64,000 nucleotides of DNA from Quillaja saponaria (GCA_029379385.1 CM055614.1:17341994-17405993), one strand, 5' to 3'. Counted from the first letter of the stretch, positions 47,601 to 59,024 are shown. A program made the numbers and translations. The notes: generated by a model not told the origin, from the sequence alone.

Positions 47601-48987
47601 TAATATTGTACTGGGCTAGGTCACTCGTTGGCCCTTTGGTTGCTTTGTTTGATATTATTTCTCTGATTAATTTGTAATAGTGTGGATCATGTAAATTATG
47701 ACTTTATGATGATTACAATGTATACGTGTAACGTGAGTTACGATATGAACAATGTTACTATATATGTTATACATTTGTGTGGTGTGATGCTAGTACCCTT
47801 TGGGTATGATTTTTCACTCTCGGAGTCTATAGGACTTACCCCTCTCTTGTGAAATTTTTTGTAGTAAACAAGAGTTCGATACATGACGTCGCCGAGCTAG
47901 TGATTTGACTATTGAGTTCAGCAAGGTATTTGTAGGATCTCAGACTTGCAGTCAATGATGAAAGTTTACAGTCAAACTAGAATGGTGGAATGTCTAATTT
48001 TGTATGATGTAATAGTCTAAATATTTGTTCTCATGTCGTTCTGTGAAATTAGGAACACATATGTTATATTTTGTGACATGTTATATAAATTTTCAGTTAG
48101 TTGATATTTGTTTCAGAAAAACAAACTTTTACAGCAGATTTTTATTCTTAAGTTAGGTCAAGAGTCATGGTTGTTACTTTGTTTTGAATTCAGGGTTATG
48201 GATGTTTGGTTATCCAACATTCTGGCCAGTCATGCCCTGTTGCGGTGTGACACTTTGCTTGCTTGGTATGCTTTGATTGCCTTGATTGTTTTAAGTGGAT
48301 TATATAGTGTACTAATCGAAATGTGTTAGCTAAGTTTTATATTTCTATATTTGTATATGTGTAATCTTAGTAGTTTTGAAATATATGATATGTTGATATT
48401 AATTGATAATATATTCTATATATGTGTTGGGTGATGTAGTACCCTTTAGGTACAATTTTTCACTCATGGAGTCTATAGGATTCATTTCTCTTCTGTGGTT
48501 ATTTGTTTAGTAACAAGATATCGAGGATGACGGTTACCAATAATGGACTTTGCCAAGCGTTTGGCGGCAAGGTAATTTTTCAGAATCTCAACTTGAAGTC
48601 AAAAGATGAAAGTTTGCAGTCATATTAGAACTGTGGGATTCCTGGTCTTATGTGGGGTAATAATCTAGTTAATTGTTATTATGATGAGAATTGGAGCGGA
48701 GCTCCTTGTTGTCTTTGTTGTTGTAGTTGTTATTGTATAACAATAGGGATATGTTTTTAAATTTTATAAGCATGTTCCACTTTATAGGGAATTTCTGTCA
48801 AAATTTTTAATAAATTGTTTAAGTTTCAGTAAATAATTTTTTTTTTAGTTAACTCATCTTTTATAAAATTTACTTTTACTCTTAAGTTTAGTCAAGTGTC
48901 GTGTTCGTTTTTTTTTTTTAAGTCAAGGTTACGAAGGTTTAGTTATCTATTCTTCCGGCTAGTTATACCTCCAAGAGGGGTGTGACA
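41668..48987 (+). mobile_element. Solo LTR of family X (copy A), inserted in the LINE
   Basis: Starts TGTTATAACCCTC, ends GAGGGGTGTGACA, flanked by perfect TGATG duplications (41663-41667 and 48988-48992). Interrupted by copy B at 44959-48253, so its own sequence is 41668-44958 plus 48259-48987, about 4.0 kb. No gag/pol inside. Open frames of 60-80 codons here (e.g. 42423-42650, 45431-45640, 45752-45961) are chance frames in LTR sequence. Confidence 0.93.
44959..48253 (+). mobile_element. Solo LTR of family X (copy B), nested in copy A
   Basis: Starts TGTCATAACCTG, ends GCGGTGTGACA, flanked by perfect CTTTG duplications (44954-44958 and 48254-48258). It aligns with copy A along its length (TAAAGTCGAGTTTTA at the start, ACGAAACTGGATTTGAAATTTCC in the middle). 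About 3.3 kb. It must have inserted after copy A. Confidence 0.93.
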
Positions 48988-50118
48988 TGATGGGTCTCCA
49001 ATTTTTATTTTATTTTTTGATGGATTGCTGGCTTGACAATTTCATTCTCCTTGATAAGACCATTAATAATGTGCCTGACAATCTGCTAGATCTTAAAGTG
49101 CGTGATTATTTTTGTAACTCTTGCTGGTTGGCTGATGAGCTAAAGTAGTATTTGGCTCAAGATAATATTGATTTGTTGTCTTCTTGCCTTTGGATCATCC
49201 CTGTAAGTTTAAAAGACAAAAGGATTTGGGCTTACTCAAATAATGGTGCCTTTGTCACTGCTTCTACCATAAAACTTTTAGTTTCATATTCAGTCTGTGA
49301 TAAGGTGGTGTCTTTTAGTAAACTTAATTGAAAGGTTATGGGTATCCCCAGAACCAAGTATTTCTTTATTATTACTCTGTCATCAGAATTTGCTGACTAA
49401 TAAGCAACGTTGGTCAAGACATTGCTCTCCTTCTATGGGTTTTGATCTATTTGGCTTCTATTGTGTACACTGTTTACATGCCATAAAGGATTGTACTTAT
49501 GTTGTGCATATCTGGTGTTCTTTGATTCCGTCTGAGTTGTATCACTTCTTTACCTCCAATTTCTATGACTGGCTACTTCTCAATTTAAAGTCTGATGATG
49601 TTTTTCTGAGCTGAAAATCCCTTGGTCCTCAACGTTTATTGTTATAGCTTGGAAAATCTTGAATTTCATGAATAAGCATTTGTTTGAGCCTGATTTCCAT
49701 TACTCCCTTTAATGTTGTCCTTGCTCTCATAAAAGAAATCAAACATTTGGAGGGGTTTGTTGATTAAGAGATCGATCCCCTTTAAACTCGAATCCTCGCT
49801 TGCCCGGTCTTATGGTGCTACTCTCAACCTTGGTTTCCATGAGTTTCATGAACCGCCTAGTGGCTTTCAGTAATATTTTGCATTAAGATTTGATTGGGGT
49901 TGCTAGACCTCGTTTACTTCCCTCTTAGTTTTTTGTGTTGTCTGGGCTTTCGTCTGTATTGTACCCAAAAAAAAAATGGAGGTTAAAGCTCACAACGTAA
50001 GGCACTGTTATCATATAGTGCACCCATGTAGACTTGCATTTACTGGTTGAGTAGGAGAAAACGGTTGGGATATCCACTCAATGCATCATATAATTGTAAT
50101 AATAACATGAGCTATCAC

Positions 50119-51200
50119 TAGCGAATGGCAATGGACTAGATCTAGCCCGTTATTTACTCATATCTATTTGGAACTTGAAAGTGAGACCCATCACATATTG
50201 GGTATGCCCAGACTCAATGGGATTTGTATATAGACCCAATTTATTTTACTTTTCAAAACTATGTTTTCCTAATTTTTTTGAACAAATATTCAGTTATTAA
50301 GGTTCAAAAGAGAACTATATGAAATGAACTTAGGCTTAGACATAAGAACTTAATAGAAGTTGTAAGAAATCTGTGCAAGACAAGTGCAGACAAGTGTATC
50401 ATAAAAAATGGATACAAATTTTTGGAGCAATAAGTTTGAACAAATATCTAAAAATATCAAATTTAGTTATTTTTACCCTATTGAAGTAAGGAACTATGAT
50501 ATATATGTTTGGAATAGATTTCATTTTGAGAGAGTTGAAAAAGCAATCTCTCGCTGAAAGGTTCTATACATCTGCCCTTTCTCAAGGCATTTTTTTTGAC
50601 AAAGATTATGTTTTTTTCCTCTTTTTGGATGGTAAACATTTCTGAGAAAATCATTTGGACCTATTTGATTAGCATACTTCTCACTTTAGTGGAAGCTAAG
50701 TTGATGAGGTAAGAAAAAATTGACCTCTAGTGATAAGAAATTCATTGGAGCTAACAAGAGCTCCTCAAATTTTATTTTATTTTATAAAATAACGTAAAAG
50801 TAATTGATTAGGAAGAATGAAAAAAAGGATCAAGGAATACTAAAATTGTATTTACAACAATATTCAAACGAAATGAAATCAATTGAATGAAAATGTTAAT
50901 TAGAAAATTCAATGAAAGAAATAGAAAAATTGGATAACCCAAACCAAATGATGAAATTTTCCTATATGATAACATTTTGAAACTCAAAATTAAAATATAA
51001 TATTACAATTATTATACAACTCTTTAATCATAACAATCATGAATTGAAAAATATATTTTAATATAATTAAAAAATTTATCTTAGACTCAGCTGATTTTTT
51101 GAATTTTTCCCAAATCCAACGGGTAAAATATAAAAATACCTAATTCCAGACTTATTAAGGACCCATAACAGACCTAGACGAGACCCAATTGCGATCTCTA
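50119..51200. mobile_element. Non-autonomous hAT-type DNA transposon (~1.08 kb)
   Basis: Perfect 8 bp duplications GCTATCAC at 50111-50118 and 51201-51208. Imperfect inverted ends: left TAGCGAATGGCAATGG, right (reverse complement) TAGAGATCGCAATTGG, matching the TAGGGATGGCAATGG-like ends of plant hAT elements. The interior is AT-rich with no transposase frame. Confidence 0.82.
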
Positions 51201-51311
51201 GCTATCACAAGACCAATAGCCAGTGGGTATTTTAATCTTGTTTCATATTTCAACTTCAAGATTCAAAGTTAATTCCAAAACATAGATGATAATAAAGAAC
51301 ATATTAAGAAA

Positions 51312-51970
51312 GGGCTAATCTATAAGAAAGTGATCAGTCTTAGAGATTGCTGCTAAATATGGTAAATTATTTACTTGCCAGCTGCAAACTATGCACTATC
51401 CTGTGTATAATATGGAGAAATCATTTCTTTAAATACATATTAGAATCATTACTCGAGCTAAGCAATTTTTCCACATGCATACCTCGACTTTTATGGGTCA
51501 ACAAGCTTTTTCTTATTTTGTTTCAAGATGACTTTTATGAGTCAATTTGGCTAGCAATTTAATAAATCGTCAAGATTTCATTGTATAATTTTTTTTAAAA
51601 TAAAATAAAATAAAATAAAATTTAATGTTCAAGTGTGTCCAACTATCTTACACATATACATATAAAACAATATTATATGTAAAATATAAAAACATATATA
51701 TACATATATGGGTTAATATATAAGCTAGTGATCAATCTTAGAGATTGCTGCTATATATATATGGTAATTATTTACTTGTCAGCTGCAAAATTTGCACTAA
51801 TTTGTGTATAATATAAAGAAATTACTTCTCCAAGTACATATTAGAATCATTACTCGAGCTAAGCAATTTTTCCCCTTGCATGCCTCGACTTTTATGGGTT
51901 AACCTTCTTCTTATGTCATGATGACTTTTATGAGTCAATTTAGTAGCAATTAAATAGATCGTCTAGATCT

Positions 51971-52011
<41 letters not shown>

Positions 52012-52090
52012 TTAAATTTAATTATTAGGTGTGTCCGTACACACTTATAATATGTAAGACATAAAAATATATATATATATATATATACAC
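51312..52090 (+). repeat. ~400 bp tandem duplication in the UGT promoter
   Basis: Unit 1 (about 51312-51711) and unit 2 (about 51716-52090) share ATCTTAGAGATTGCTGCT, ACATATTAGAATCATTACTC, GAGCTAAGCAATTTTTCC, CTCGACTTTTATGGGT and GATGACTTTTATGAGTCAA, in order, with modest divergence and a different AT-microsatellite tail. Unit 2 ends about 55 bases before the UGT start codon, so cis elements upstream of the gene are doubled. Confidence 0.88.
51973..52008. repeat. (AT)n microsatellite
   Basis: Alternating AT in the second promoter unit, upstream of the UGT gene. Confidence 0.9.
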
Positions 52091-52146
52091 ACAAGTTTTC
52101 AGTTTTCAGCCCACATACAAGCGCAAATACATATAGGGAAAGGGCC

Positions 52147-53451
52147 ATGGAAGGTATTAGGCAAAGAAATATTAGTGTGTTAATGCTTCCATGGTTGGCT
52201 CATGGTCACATCTCACCCTTTCTAGAGTTAGCCAAGAGGCTAAGCTATAGGAACTTTGAAATATATTTTTGTTCTACACTGGTTAATCTTACTTCAATCA
52301 AACACGAAATCTTTGAGAAGTACTGCCATTCAATTCATCTTGTGGAACTCCATCTTCCATCTTCGCCTGAGCTTCCTCCCCATTACCATACAACCAAAGG
52401 TCTCCCACCCCATCTCATGCCCGCCTTAAAGAAGGCCTTTGACATGGCCAGTCCTGACTTCTCCAACATACTCAAAACCGTAAAGCCCGATGTCCTTATA
52501 TATGATTTTCTTCAGCCATGGGTGCCAGCGTTAGCTTTTTCCCAGAATATTCCAGCTATTAACTTCATGACCATGGGAGCAACCATGGTTTCCTACGTTC
52601 TACATCTTATGAAAAAGCCAGATGATGAATTCCCATTTCAAGAAATTCATCTACCGGATTATAACAAATCAAAATTTATCCAAGTTGATGATCAGACTTA
52701 CACAAGTAAGGTTCTTACTTGGTTGAAGCAACCTTTTGATGCCGTTTTAATAAAGACAGTTCAAGGGATTGAGGGGAAGTATATTGACTATCTGTCTGCT
52801 TTGATTAGGAAGAAGGTTGTACCTGTTGGTCCACTTGTTCAAGATGTTGTTCTTGGAAATGACGAAAACCCAAAAATCTTTGAATGGTTGGATGATAAGC
52901 AACCATCTTCTTCAGTTTTCGTTTCCTTCGGAAGTGAGTACTTTCTGTCCAAGGAGGAGATCGAAGAGATAGCTTATGGGTTAGAATATAGTATGGTGAA
53001 TTTCATTTGGGTGGTTAGATTTCCAATGGGGGAGAGAATAAAGCTTGATAAGGTACTTCCAAGAGGATTTTTTGAGAGGATAAGAGGAAGAGGAATGGTT
53101 GTAGAGGATTGGGCACCACAGGCGAAAATACTTGCACATTCCAGCATTGGTGGGTTTGTGAGTCATTGTGGATGGAGTTCTGTCATGGAAAGCATGAAGT
53201 TTGGGGTTCCAATTATAGCCATGCCCATGCACATTGATCAGCCTCTCAATGCCAGGCTGGTGGAAGAGGTTGGTGTAGCTAATGAGGTGAAAAGGAACAA
53301 GGATGGGAAGCTAGAAAGAGAAGAAGTTGCAAAAGTAATTAAAGAGGTGATGGTGGAAAACAATGAGAACGATATAAGGAGAAAAGCAAAAGAAATGGGT
53401 GGAAATATAAGGAATAAGAGGAGAGAAAGACATAGAAGGAGTGGTAGATGA
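52147..53451 (+). CDS. UDP-glycosyltransferase (GT1), UGT94-like sugar-sugar type, 3' frameshift
   Basis: A 434-residue single-exon GT1 enzyme. The start is supported by the MEGIRQRNISVLMLPWLAHGH N-terminus, with His19 as the catalytic base and Asp120 (LIYDF) as its partner. The PSPG UDP-sugar box is a full 44 residues, Trp322 to Gln365, containing HCGW and ending DQ; the terminal Gln fits UDP-glucose use. The N-terminal pattern (HGHISPFLELAKRLS, FEIYFCST) resembles UGT94/UGT91-type enzymes that add a sugar to a sugar already on a flavonoid, terpenoid or apocarotenoid glycoside; the acceptor cannot be told. Oddity: after codon 424 the frame runs through a Lys/Arg-rich, unfamily-like tail to a stop at 53449-53451. 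In the +1 frame from 53420 the expected helix ending DELVKLCGTRI continues to a stop at 53480-53482. A single extra base near 53419 explains this. The active centre is intact, but the C-terminal helix that packs back on the N-domain is altered. Cytosolic; no signal peptide. Confidence 0.88.
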   Translation: MEGIRQRNISVLMLPWLAHGHISPFLELAKRLSYRNFEIYFCSTLVNLTSIKHEIFEKYCHSIHLVELHLPSSPELPPHYHTTKGLPPHLMPALKKAFDMASPDFSNILKTVKPDVLIYDFLQPWVPALAFSQNIPAINFMTMGATMVSYVLHLMKKPDDEFPFQEIHLPDYNKSKFIQVDDQTYTSKVLTWLKQPFDAVLIKTVQGIEGKYIDYLSALIRKKVVPVGPLVQDVVLGNDENPKIFEWLDDKQPSSSVFVSFGSEYFLSKEEIEEIAYGLEYSMVNFIWVVRFPMGERIKLDKVLPRGFFERIRGRGMVVEDWAPQAKILAHSSIGGFVSHCGWSSVMESMKFGVPIIAMPMHIDQPLNARLVEEVGVANEVKRNKDGKLEREEVAKVIKEVMVENNENDIRRKAKEMGGNIRNKRRERHRRSGR

Positions 53452-53482
53452 ACTGGTCAAGCTTTGTGGCACAAGGATTTAG

Positions 53483-54940
53483 TGACAATATTTTGGATTT
53501 TTGCTCACAACAAGCAAACCATTGTCACTACATAAGCTGGTTCTTTTTTTTTTTCCTCTGCTAAAATTCATAGAAGTTAATTGTATGTCTGATAAGTGTC
53601 CGGCATTGCTATTATGAACCTCCCTTTGTTTTGATAGATTGTAGGATGATTGAAAGAGAGGTATTCTAAAGACACTAGACAGGAATAAAAAAAATTGTAA
53701 TTTCTGAATTATGTTGTATTTTCTGTTTTCCTAAGTTGCAAGTTCTATATTAAGTATAAACTCATATACTGAATTGAAGTTTTCAGACCTTTATGTGAAA
53801 ATATTGTAAGCCTAAAAAAACAGATAATTATATCCATGGCTAAAATATGATTCTTTGTCATTGAATTTATAAATTTGTGTGTACAACTAAAATTTACAAA
53901 AAAAAAAAACAACTCAACCATTAGCCACACAAGCTTCCTTCAACAAAACCCAAATGTCCAAACTCCTTAAAGATGCTTTTATATCCCCATAATTGCTATC
54001 CCAATGTCTCCTACACGGATAAGGGCTAATTTTGCTTAATTTTTTGTTGCAAACTGGCAATGGTTCGAAGCCAAATAATTTTAGAGGTTTTGTTTAGTTG
54101 ATCTTACAAAACATGATTTGCAACCATGATTTCATAATTTTTTTTTTTTTTTGGTTCTGTCAATTACTAAAATAAACATGCATGTCGTATGTTATAAAAT
54201 TTATTTACTTTAAATATTAACAGATAATATATTAACGAAAATATTAATATACTAATTAAATTAAAAGATGCTTACGATTAAATGTAACCTTTTTAGCTAA
54301 CAAATACATGTAATAGTAAAATTTATTTTAATTATTTACATACAAATAAAACTAAAAATAAGTCAAGAGTGACCAGCTAGCTATAATGATTTCATTTTTT
54401 ATACTATCAAGAAATATATAATTATTGAATAATTTAAAGAAAATAAACATAAACTATAACTATTAGCGTACAAATATTGAATAACTAAAATCAATATCAT
54501 AACAATTATCAATATATATATATATATATCTTAAAACTAGATGATATTTGTTTCTAATAGATGAGTGGGAGGAGAAAATATTAGGAAGAGAATGAAACAT
54601 GAAATTGGTGAAATTGGGAAAAATATATATAGAGAAAATAGGTTTGAAGAAGTAAAAAACAGGTGAAAAAAATAAATAAAGAATTTTACTGATTTTGAAT
54701 TTGTGACCGTGATAAAAATATAATAAAAAAATATTAAATAGACCACGTGTCGGCATTCGAATGCCCAATGGAGTGCCAGTAAGGTATGAACCGGACATTT
54801 GGGTCCCAGACGTGAAATCAAACGGAGCCTAAGGCACTTGTAAGCTTTCTTGATATTAGCCCACGGATATTGGCAACGGAAACCAATTGTGTTGTCCCTT
54901 TCTAGTTCTCTTAATACCATTTTTATTCTCAGTTAGGCAC
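53483..54940. other. UGT 3' flank and intergenic DNA, possible MITE
   Basis: No gene seen. AT-rich with poly(A)/(T) runs. A possible Tourist/Harbinger-like MITE lies at about 54084-54829: the left end GAGGTTTTGTTTAGTT and the reverse complement of the right end GGCTCCGTTTGATTT resemble each other, flanked by TTA and TAA. The inverted ends are weak. Confidence 0.35.
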
Positions 54941-55013
54941 ACTGCTTCCACATAATTGTTGTATAAAATCCCATTACTCAAACCAGAAAATACCATACAT
55001 AAAGAGAGAGATT

Positions 55014-55262
55014 ATGGATAGGAAGTATATTGCACAAGAAAATTAATAAATTAGTGTGTTGTTGCTGCCATGGTTGTCGCATGGTAACACCTCGCTCTTC
55101 TTAGAACTAGCCAAGAGACTAAGCAACAGGGCTTTCAAATATATCTTTGTTCTACACCTGTGAAACTTACTTCAATCAAGCCTAAAATCTCTTAAAAGGT
55201 ACTTGCCTTCAATTCAACTTGTGGAACTCCATCTTCCTTAATTGCATGAACTTATTCCTAGT
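55014..55262 (+). pseudogene. UGT pseudogene fragment (N-terminal ~80 codons)
   Basis: Parallels the start of the UGT at 52147: ISVLLLPWLSHG, LFLELAKRLSNRAF and PSIQLVELHLP, with two stops right after MDRKYIAQEN and later shifts. The catalytic-His region reads PWLSHGNTS. Similarity ends at about 55262. It is a relic of a tandem duplication of the UGT gene. A TATA-like GTATAAAAT lies about 50 bases upstream. Confidence 0.85.
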
Positions 55263-55269
55263 TCAAAGA

Positions 55270-57010
55270 GTAGGATTATGAAGAGCTTCACCGATCAACA
55301 TACTTTTTTTCTAATTTTCCTCCATTGGTGATGTGGAAGTGTTATTGTTTGAAATACCTGATTTGGTAATCAAGTCGGTTATGTACATGGTCTGAGAGAG
55401 AAAATAGTTAGTCTGATCAAAATGAAGCTCAAGACCAAGAAAATCACTCATCTTACTAAGATCTTTCATCTCAAATTGTTGGTTGAGGGAAACTTTTAGA
55501 GCATGGATGCCTTGAATGTCATCTCATGTGATGATCATGTCAACAAATCAAACCAAATTCAGTTTGTGTCTTCGAAATAAAGCATAGTCATATATGCCAG
55601 AAGAAAATCTGAATTGTGTTAAGACAAAGCTGAATTTTGAGAATCAAGCCTGACGTGCTTGTTTGAGTCTATATAATATCTTACAACGACTACACACCCA
55701 ATGTGGAGAGTGAGAAGAGCAAAATGGAGAAAATGTCTTCTTATAATTAATAACATATTACTATATGTATCCTTTTGCAACCAGTTAAGCCTTGTAGCGC
55801 TCAACATTCCTATCTGCATGAGTTTTAATCTTTATAACCCCACTTGTAATCTACAACAAAATTTTCTATGGACAGATTGCCTAAATCTAAAGTGTTAGTT
55901 TTGGTTAGTGCATCTAACTCATCATTCATAGCTTTCTGCCAGAGAAGGTCATGAGAAACTTCTTTAAATGTGGTAGGTTAATGAAGAGTAGCAAGAGCAA
56001 CAAAACAATGATATGAACTGGGAGTGAGAGTAGGAAGTTCTAGATCTGGGAGAGCTATGTCGTGTGGATCTGGAGCTGAGGCTGTAGCAGGAGCTGGAGT
56101 TGAGGCTAGAGTGGTAGTTTAATTATCATGGACTAGATCATAGGGTGTTTGTCTAGGTTTTCCAAAGAAGGATATGAACTGGGAGTATCAAACGAAAATA
56201 TATGAATGAAGAAAAAAAAAAAAATCAAAACATGTTGGGAAACCTTAATCTTTTGGAAACAAGATCATAACAACAATACTCTTTTTGTCTTATGACACAG
56301 TCTAGAAAATAACACATACAAGATCAAGGTTCTAGCTTATGTTTCTCATGTGATTGTAGTTAAACAAAACAAACACAACAACTAAAAATACATAGAAGAT
56401 TATAATTAGAACTAACACCATGCAACACTGGTAAAGTGACTTATTTCCCAAAACAACGGAGAAATGAAGCAATTGATAGCATATACTACAGTAAGAGTAG
56501 ATTCACCTCAAAGCGACACAAGAAGAAAAGTAGAGTGTAATAAGGTATTAGTTGTTTCAACAATATGTCTATGTTTAGGTTCAGCTTGACCACTTTGTTT
56601 AGAAGTATCAGCACAACAGGTTTGAGAAAGAGTACCCTCATGTGTTAGTAAGTTTTAACAAGGTATTGAAGTATATTCTTTTGCATTATAATATCAAAAA
56701 ATTTAATGGTACATGAATATTGAATGTGATCCATTAAATTTTTTGAATAAACAATTTATAATTTTTATATATTTTTCAAAAGATAAATTCATGTAAAATG
56801 AGAATAATCATCAACATAAATAACAAAATAGCTAGACCCCTAATGAGTAAGAACAAAAGATGGTCCCCAAACATTAGAGTGAGCCAAATAAAAAATGCAT
56901 GTAGCTCTAATTCACTTATTTGACATGGCAGGCAATGAAAATAAAAAATAGAGATTGACCCTAAAAGACCACTGGAAATGAACACTTGTGCATCGCCACA
57001 GACGAGATAG
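55270..57010 (-). pseudogene. Ty1/copia pol remnant (integrase and RT)
   Basis: On the minus strand, integrase core words NVWGPSF and YFVIYVDDYSHFT lie near 56790-56880. An RT start reading PTTFKEVSHDLLWQKAMNDELDA is at about 55910-55980. RT pieces LYRLKQARQA, LNQQFEMKDLSKMSDFLGLELHF and LSQTMYITDLI lie at 55290-55690. The order on the minus strand (integrase then RT) is that of copia. LTRs were not identified. Frameshifts and stops throughout. Confidence 0.82.
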
Positions 57011-57024
57011 TACTCTTTGCTCGT

Positions 57025-57770
57025 CATATGGACTTGTATTTAAGTATTTTACCCTCTGAGGTCCTATTTTTAAAGTTTTCAACTAGAAATAAACATTGTG
57101 TATAAATTCCTAACCTTTGATCCAAATTTCAAATTGTTTGTTCCTACAAGTCTCATTTATCTCCATGGACGTGCTGGTGCTCTCGGCTTGTCAAAAGGAC
57201 TTGTAAATTACTATTTTACTAGCCGATGCCCAATTGTCAAAGTTTTCAACTAGAAACTACACTTGTTCATAAATTCCTAACATTTAATGCAAAATTAAAA
57301 ATTGTTTGCTCCTACAAGTCTTCTTCTTCTCACGGATCTGCGGGTACTCCCATCTCATCTAGTAAATGTCCATTTTACTATATATTTTGCCCTGAGGCTC
57401 AATTTTTAAAGTTTTCAACTAGAAACGTACACTTGTACATAAATTCCGAACCTTTGATCCAAATTTCAAACCGTTTGTTCCTACAAGTCTTATTTGTCCT
57501 CGCAAATGTTTTGGTACTTCTGGCTCATGAGACAAAAGTTCATTTTACTATTTTACCCATTGAGGATAATTTTAAAGCTTCAACTAGAAACGTACACTTG
57601 TGGTTAGATTCCCAATATTTGATCCAAATTAAACCGTTTGTTCCTACAAGCCTTATTCGTTCATGTGGACGTGTCGGTATACCGTACTTGTCAAACAGAC
57701 TTGTATTTGACTATTTCACACACCGAGGTCCAAATATAAAGTTTTCAACTAGAAAATGCATGTCTCCCTA
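57025..57770. repeat. ~165 bp tandem satellite, block T2 (about 5 units)
   Basis: Units start near 57142, 57312, 57478 and 57641 plus a leading partial from 57025 (spacing 163-170). The shared order is CCTACAAGTCTTATT, GGTACTCC, CTTGTCAAACGGACTTG, TTTGACTATTTTACC, AAGTTTTCAACTAGAAACG, CCTAACCTTTGATCCAAAT and CCGTTTGTT. Many of these words align with block T1 at 36 kb. The 185-codon open frame through it is an artefact of the repeat. Confidence 0.9.
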
Positions 57771-57784
57771 TAACTTCTTTTAAT

Positions 57785-59007
57785 AATATACAGAAGTTTC
57801 TTCCTGAGAAAATCCATGGTTTGTGAAAAAATTGAGTATCTTAGTATAGATCCATTCTTTATCAGGGTTATAATATTGATATTCGTACCTAATTATTACT
57901 CCCTTATCACTTCTTAAGTTCTTTCTCTTTTTTTATTACTTTTTTTGGAATTTCTTATTTCTCCTTTTTTTAAGAGTTTTGGTGGGGTTGATTCGACTTT
58001 TCCCTTCTTTTTGTTCTGGAGTATTATATAACCCATAATTTTCGCATCACTACAATACATGTGATAGAGATCTCTGTCAATAAAAATGCTTGGTCATCAA
58101 TGTATGATGACTTTCATGTTGAATATAGGAGTTTAGCTTGCTTTTTACTTAGAAGTAATAAAATTAAAATTCATATTGTAACAAAAGATCTGACCATGGT
58201 TTATCAATCTTTTGATGTTCACGTAAGCACTGGTAGACTTGTACATTAATGATTATGTCTCCTTTACTCTAAATAAATAATAAAATAATAATAAAATGAA
58301 CATAATATGAACCAAAAATTTGTATTTGTAAACTACATTTGATTTATTAACTATAGAAAGTAATTCCTAATTTCAAATTCGAGAATATTTATTACAATTA
58401 TTACCCATATTCATTTTCAACTAATTTTCAATAGAAATTTAAATTTTTATTACGAAAATAAAATGTTATGTATTTTTTAAATTAATTAATTAGAAAAAAT
58501 CGAATTCAATGTGTTTGAATGATATAAATAAACTTTTAATTTTCAAAGTCTAATGTATTTTTCAATTTTCAGTTTTTTTTTTTTTTTTTAAAGCCATAAT
58601 TTACACTATGATGTGATTGCAAGTATTTATGGTTTCTTTCTCTCCACCTTTAACAATTATTATGTAAGAATTAATAATTTCAAAATTCATAACACGTGTC
58701 CCGTTAAGAGTCGAAAACAATACTTCTTCCATAATATTAACACTTTTGAGACTTAAATATAAGGTACATCTATGATAATTGTGCGCCTTGTGTAAATTTG
58801 GAATTGATCATATTTGCTATGAAAATTTTAATATTGGTGTATTAGACACTCAAAAATATTGATTATGAAATAGAATTTACATTATTTCCTAATTTAACTT
58901 TCCATTTATATTTAAATTTGAGTAGAGCATCCAATGCTTATGTGAATGACATAAAAGTCTATGGAATAAGAATGTAGTATGTGTGATTTTTTTTTTTTAA
59001 ATATATA
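57785..59007. other. AT-rich intergenic DNA
   Basis: No gene or element end seen; homopolymer runs and AT-rich sequence. A 62-codon frame at 58061 has no recognisable content. Confidence 0.5.
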
Positions 59008-59024
59008 TTTTACAAATTAATATG

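Larger units (their letters stand above)
39830..49977 (+). mobile_element. L1-type non-LTR retrotransposon (LINE), 5'-truncated, split by solo LTRs
   Basis: The left part (39830-41667) reads, in broken frames, the pre-RT segment (WIPLIDRNTKYFHTKTL, ISLKDNNGVWINDPNLL), RT palm pieces including the catalytic FADDLILF near 40928-40950, and ARRVTFIQSTYSAIPLYTMHT. The right part (48993-49977) gives the zf-RVT region (PINNVPDNLLDL-like, LLCHQNLLTNKQRWSR) and ends with a poly(A) run at about 49967-49977. The endonuclease domain is missing at the 5' end. The two parts join in frame (GWRWRLDDG...) when 41668-48992 is removed. Confidence 0.9.

Noticed and set aside
52981..53232. 83-codon minus-strand frame inside the UGT
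   Set aside because: Antisense shadow of the PSPG region of the UGT.
54084..54829. Confident Harbinger/Tourist MITE
   Set aside because: The ends are only loosely inverted and the flanking trinucleotides are TTA and TAA, not identical; kept only as a low-confidence remark.
57226..57783. 185-codon + strand open frame
   Set aside because: Runs through the 165 bp satellite units; the protein is itself a repeat translation with no recognisable content.
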